This document shows positions 28,029 to 29,326 of a stretch of 29,326 bases of DNA, one piece after another. Source of the DNA: a virus; IMG/VR virus record IMGVR_UViG_3300009026_000047, positions 1 through 29,326 of that record; one strand, 5' to 3'. The notes beneath the pieces were generated by a model. It was not told the DNA's origin. It did no database searches and saw nothing but the letters and a program-made list of their open reading frames with translations. The translations under genes and the position numbers were made by a program. Position 1 is the stretch's first letter; each line of letters begins with the position of its first letter.

Positions 28029-28475
28029 ATGACACTTACAGAAAAACTTACAATTGAGACTCAAGAATTAAAAAAGGCTTACATTGAAAAAACAATCATT
28101 TGGGCGAAAGATGATTTTCAATCAATAAAACAAGCGGTTTCAGATCACAAATACACTACTGAAGGAACTAAAGAATGGTGGGCGATGGAACGCAAAATGG
28201 AAAAATTGCCACTATGTTTTTGGAGAAACGATATTGATACTTGGATTGAGATTCAAGTTGAATCAGCAAAAAAACACTACGCAAACTCAATCGTAAAACT
28301 TGCTCAGAGAATTGAGAAGAAAGATCTAAACCAAGATAAATTAGAATTAACCACATCTTACATGGATCTAAATATCTCTACAACGATCACAGATGGAGAG
28401 AAGAAAGTTAGAGCATACACAATTATCGCTTGTGGAGAGATTCAGAAACCACATTACAGATACTTAGTAAAATAA
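28029..28475 (+). CDS. 148-aa helical accessory protein (P3 gene)
   Basis: The ATG at 28029 follows the GA leader; an upstream TTG in frame (27975) is inside the promoter and is rejected. Helical TEKLTIETQELKKAYIEKTIIWAKDDFQSIKQAVSDH, then WWAMERKMEKLPLCFWRNDIDTWIEIQVESAKKHY, and a strand pair at the end (YTIIACGEIQKPHYRYLVK). No family recognised. It stands alone between its promoter and the hairpin at 28484, so it is a single-gene accessory unit. Codon choice (CAA, AAA-rich) differs from the neighbouring AGA/GATC-rich genes, as in an acquired gene. Confidence 0.6.
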   Translation: MTLTEKLTIETQELKKAYIEKTIIWAKDDFQSIKQAVSDHKYTTEGTKEWWAMERKMEKLPLCFWRNDIDTWIEIQVESAKKHYANSIVKLAQRIEKKDLNQDKLELTTSYMDLNISTTITDGEKKVRAYTIIACGEIQKPHYRYLVK

Positions 28476-28481
28476 TAATCA

Positions 28482-28510
28482 AGGGAGGGGGAAACCCCTC
28501 CTTCATTTAA
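28482..28510 (+). terminator. Hairpin/terminator after the P3 gene
   Basis: A perfect 7-bp stem GGAGGGG (28484-28490) / CCCCTCC (28495-28501) with a GAAA loop, extended by weaker pairs at the base. The T tract (TTCATTT) is interrupted, so termination may be partial. Confidence 0.7.
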
Positions 28511-28521
28511 ATAAGAGAGAG

Positions 28522-28647
28522 ATGAAAAAGATTGATTGGAATAAGGTAGCAGTAGTTGCATTCTTGCAGACTATGGTCATTCTAGGAATGGTTGCTATGA
28601 TAGCAGTATTTGAATTAGTAGAAATCTTAACCTGTTACTCATGTTAA
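28522..28647 (+). CDS. 41-aa membrane protein
   Basis: The ATG follows an AAATAAGAGAGAG leader like those after P1-P3, though no -7 box is visible. MKKIDWNKVAVVAFLQTMVILGMVAMIAVFELVEIL has a clear transmembrane segment (about 9-31) with a positive N-terminus; ends LTCYSC. TAATG overlap with the next gene supports translation. Function unknown. Confidence 0.5.
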   Translation: MKKIDWNKVAVVAFLQTMVILGMVAMIAVFELVEILTCYSC

Positions 28648-29326
28648 TGTTAGATGGTGCTGACTACGATCAGCAATGGTTAATAGATAAAGCCAGAGGT
28701 GATGAGTTCTATTATGGAGCATTGAATAAGATAGCATTATCCTCTTCTAGTTGTAAGATGCTTCTAGATAGTCCTAAGACATTCTATAATGTTCAGAAGT
28801 ATGGATCAGTAGAATCATCTCCTGCTCTTCTAATGGGAAGGGTTATTCATGTGATGATCTTAGAGCCTCAGAACTTTGATGATATCTTTGAGGTAGTAGA
28901 TGTTGCTTCTAAGAATACTAAAGCCTTTAAGGAGGCTCAGTTAGATAATCCTAAGACTTGCATCACTAGAAAGGATAAGGAAGCAGGAGATCGTATGGCT
29001 GATGCATTTAATAGGAATGAATTAGCATTGAGTTATCTATCAGGATCTGAATGTGAAGTTCCTATGGTAGATCTGATCGGAGGATTCCCGTTTAGAGGGA
29101 AGGCAGATATCCAGAGAGGAGGAGAGATCATTGATCTTAAGACAACCACAGATCTAAAAGCCTTCAAATATTCAGCAGATAAATATGGATATGATCTACA
29201 ATGCTATATCTACTGCAATCTATTCAAGACCTCATATAAGGACTTCACATTTATAGTATTAGATAAGTCATCTACAGATATAGGAATCTATGATGTATCA
29301 GAGGAGTTCTATAAGAGAGGAGAGGC
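28647..29326 (+). CDS. RecE-type PD-(D/E)XK exonuclease (partial at 3' end)
   Basis: The frame is open from the ATG at 28647 (TAATG overlap; an ATG at 28641 is also in frame) to the end of the window, at least 226 aa. Blocks are those of the RecE C-terminal/DUF3799 exonuclease family: IALSSSSCKMLLDSPKTFY, then LLMGRVIHVMILEP with H68, later FPFRGKADI with D154 and EIIDLKTTTD with D163-x-K165. These are the expected metal-binding residues. The enzyme chews 5' ends to make 3' single strands for annealing by a partner protein that may follow beyond the window. Fits the SSB-like, RusA and nuclease genes as a recombination set. Confidence 0.8.
   Translation, partial: MLDGADYDQQWLIDKARGDEFYYGALNKIALSSSSCKMLLDSPKTFYNVQKYGSVESSPALLMGRVIHVMILEPQNFDDIFEVVDVASKNTKAFKEAQLDNPKTCITRKDKEAGDRMADAFNRNELALSYLSGSECEVPMVDLIGGFPFRGKADIQRGGEIIDLKTTTDLKAFKYSADKYGYDLQCYIYCNLFKTSYKDFTFIVLDKSSTDIGIYDVSEEFYKRGE

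Noticed and set aside
1-29326. tRNA, integrase, repressor or insertion sequence
   Set aside because: I looked for cloverleaf ends (CCA, T-arm GTTC), tyrosine or serine recombinase motifs and terminal inverted repeats and found none I could support.

Overview
This window is the contiguous structural, lysis and early-replication part of a tailed phage (siphovirus-like) that infects a member of the Bacteroidota, probably a flavobacterium. The reasons: every supported gene lies on the + strand; genes are packed end to end with ATGA and TAATG overlaps; starts are preceded by A/T-rich leaders rather than Shine-Dalgarno motifs; promoter-like sites match the Bacteroidota pattern (TTG, about 19 nt, TAnnTTTG); and the protein families are those I know from flavobacterial siphophages. 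The DNA is AT-rich and arginine is mostly AGA. I see no integrase, repressor, tRNA, CRISPR array or insertion sequence. The host assignment is inference. Layout: 1-1.4 kb holds the tail of an upstream gene, a ParB-like protein and a GT-A glycosyltransferase resembling TET-associated enzymes of base-modifying phages. 1.4-2.9 kb encodes the small and large terminase. 2.9-3.6 kb encodes a tail assembly chaperone whose gene runs into a second coding frame through a nine-T slippery run. 3.6-4.4 kb is a small accessory cassette with its own promoter and two tandem terminators. 4.4-10.3 kb encodes tail completion, connector, distal-tail and tape-measure proteins. 10.3-13.5 kb encodes an XkdF-type maturation protease, an acidic scaffold-like protein, the major capsid protein and the tail tube protein, with terminators after the last two. 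13.6-16.7 kb encodes the portal (with a long C-terminal extension), a head-tail connector and small structural proteins. 16.7-20.4 kb holds two paralogous lectin-like tail proteins, probably for receptor binding. 20.4-22.5 kb is the lysis cassette: amidase, holin-like proteins and a one-gene spanin. A palindrome plus AT-only repeat at 22.46-22.52 kb marks the change to the replication and recombination half: small ORFs, RusA-like resolvase, SSB-like protein, RecA-fold helicase, DnaA-domain-IV-like protein, sigma-like protein, AT-hook protein, PD-(D/E)XK nuclease and, running off the end, a RecE-type exonuclease. Working together: the left half makes and packages the particle, the middle adsorbs to and lyses the cell, and the right half copies and recombines the DNA. 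The most notable observations are (1) overlapping coding in two frames at the tail chaperone -1 frameshift site; (2) a 5.6 kb segment (16,473-22,066) covering adsorption and lysis genes with no GATC at all and with CAA rather than CAG for glutamine, inside a genome otherwise dense in GATC; (3) three copies of a promoter plus GA-rich leader that each start a small accessory gene; and (4) the ParB plus glycosyltransferase pair that hints at modified DNA. Family names come from recognition of motifs and remembered relatives; no database search was possible.
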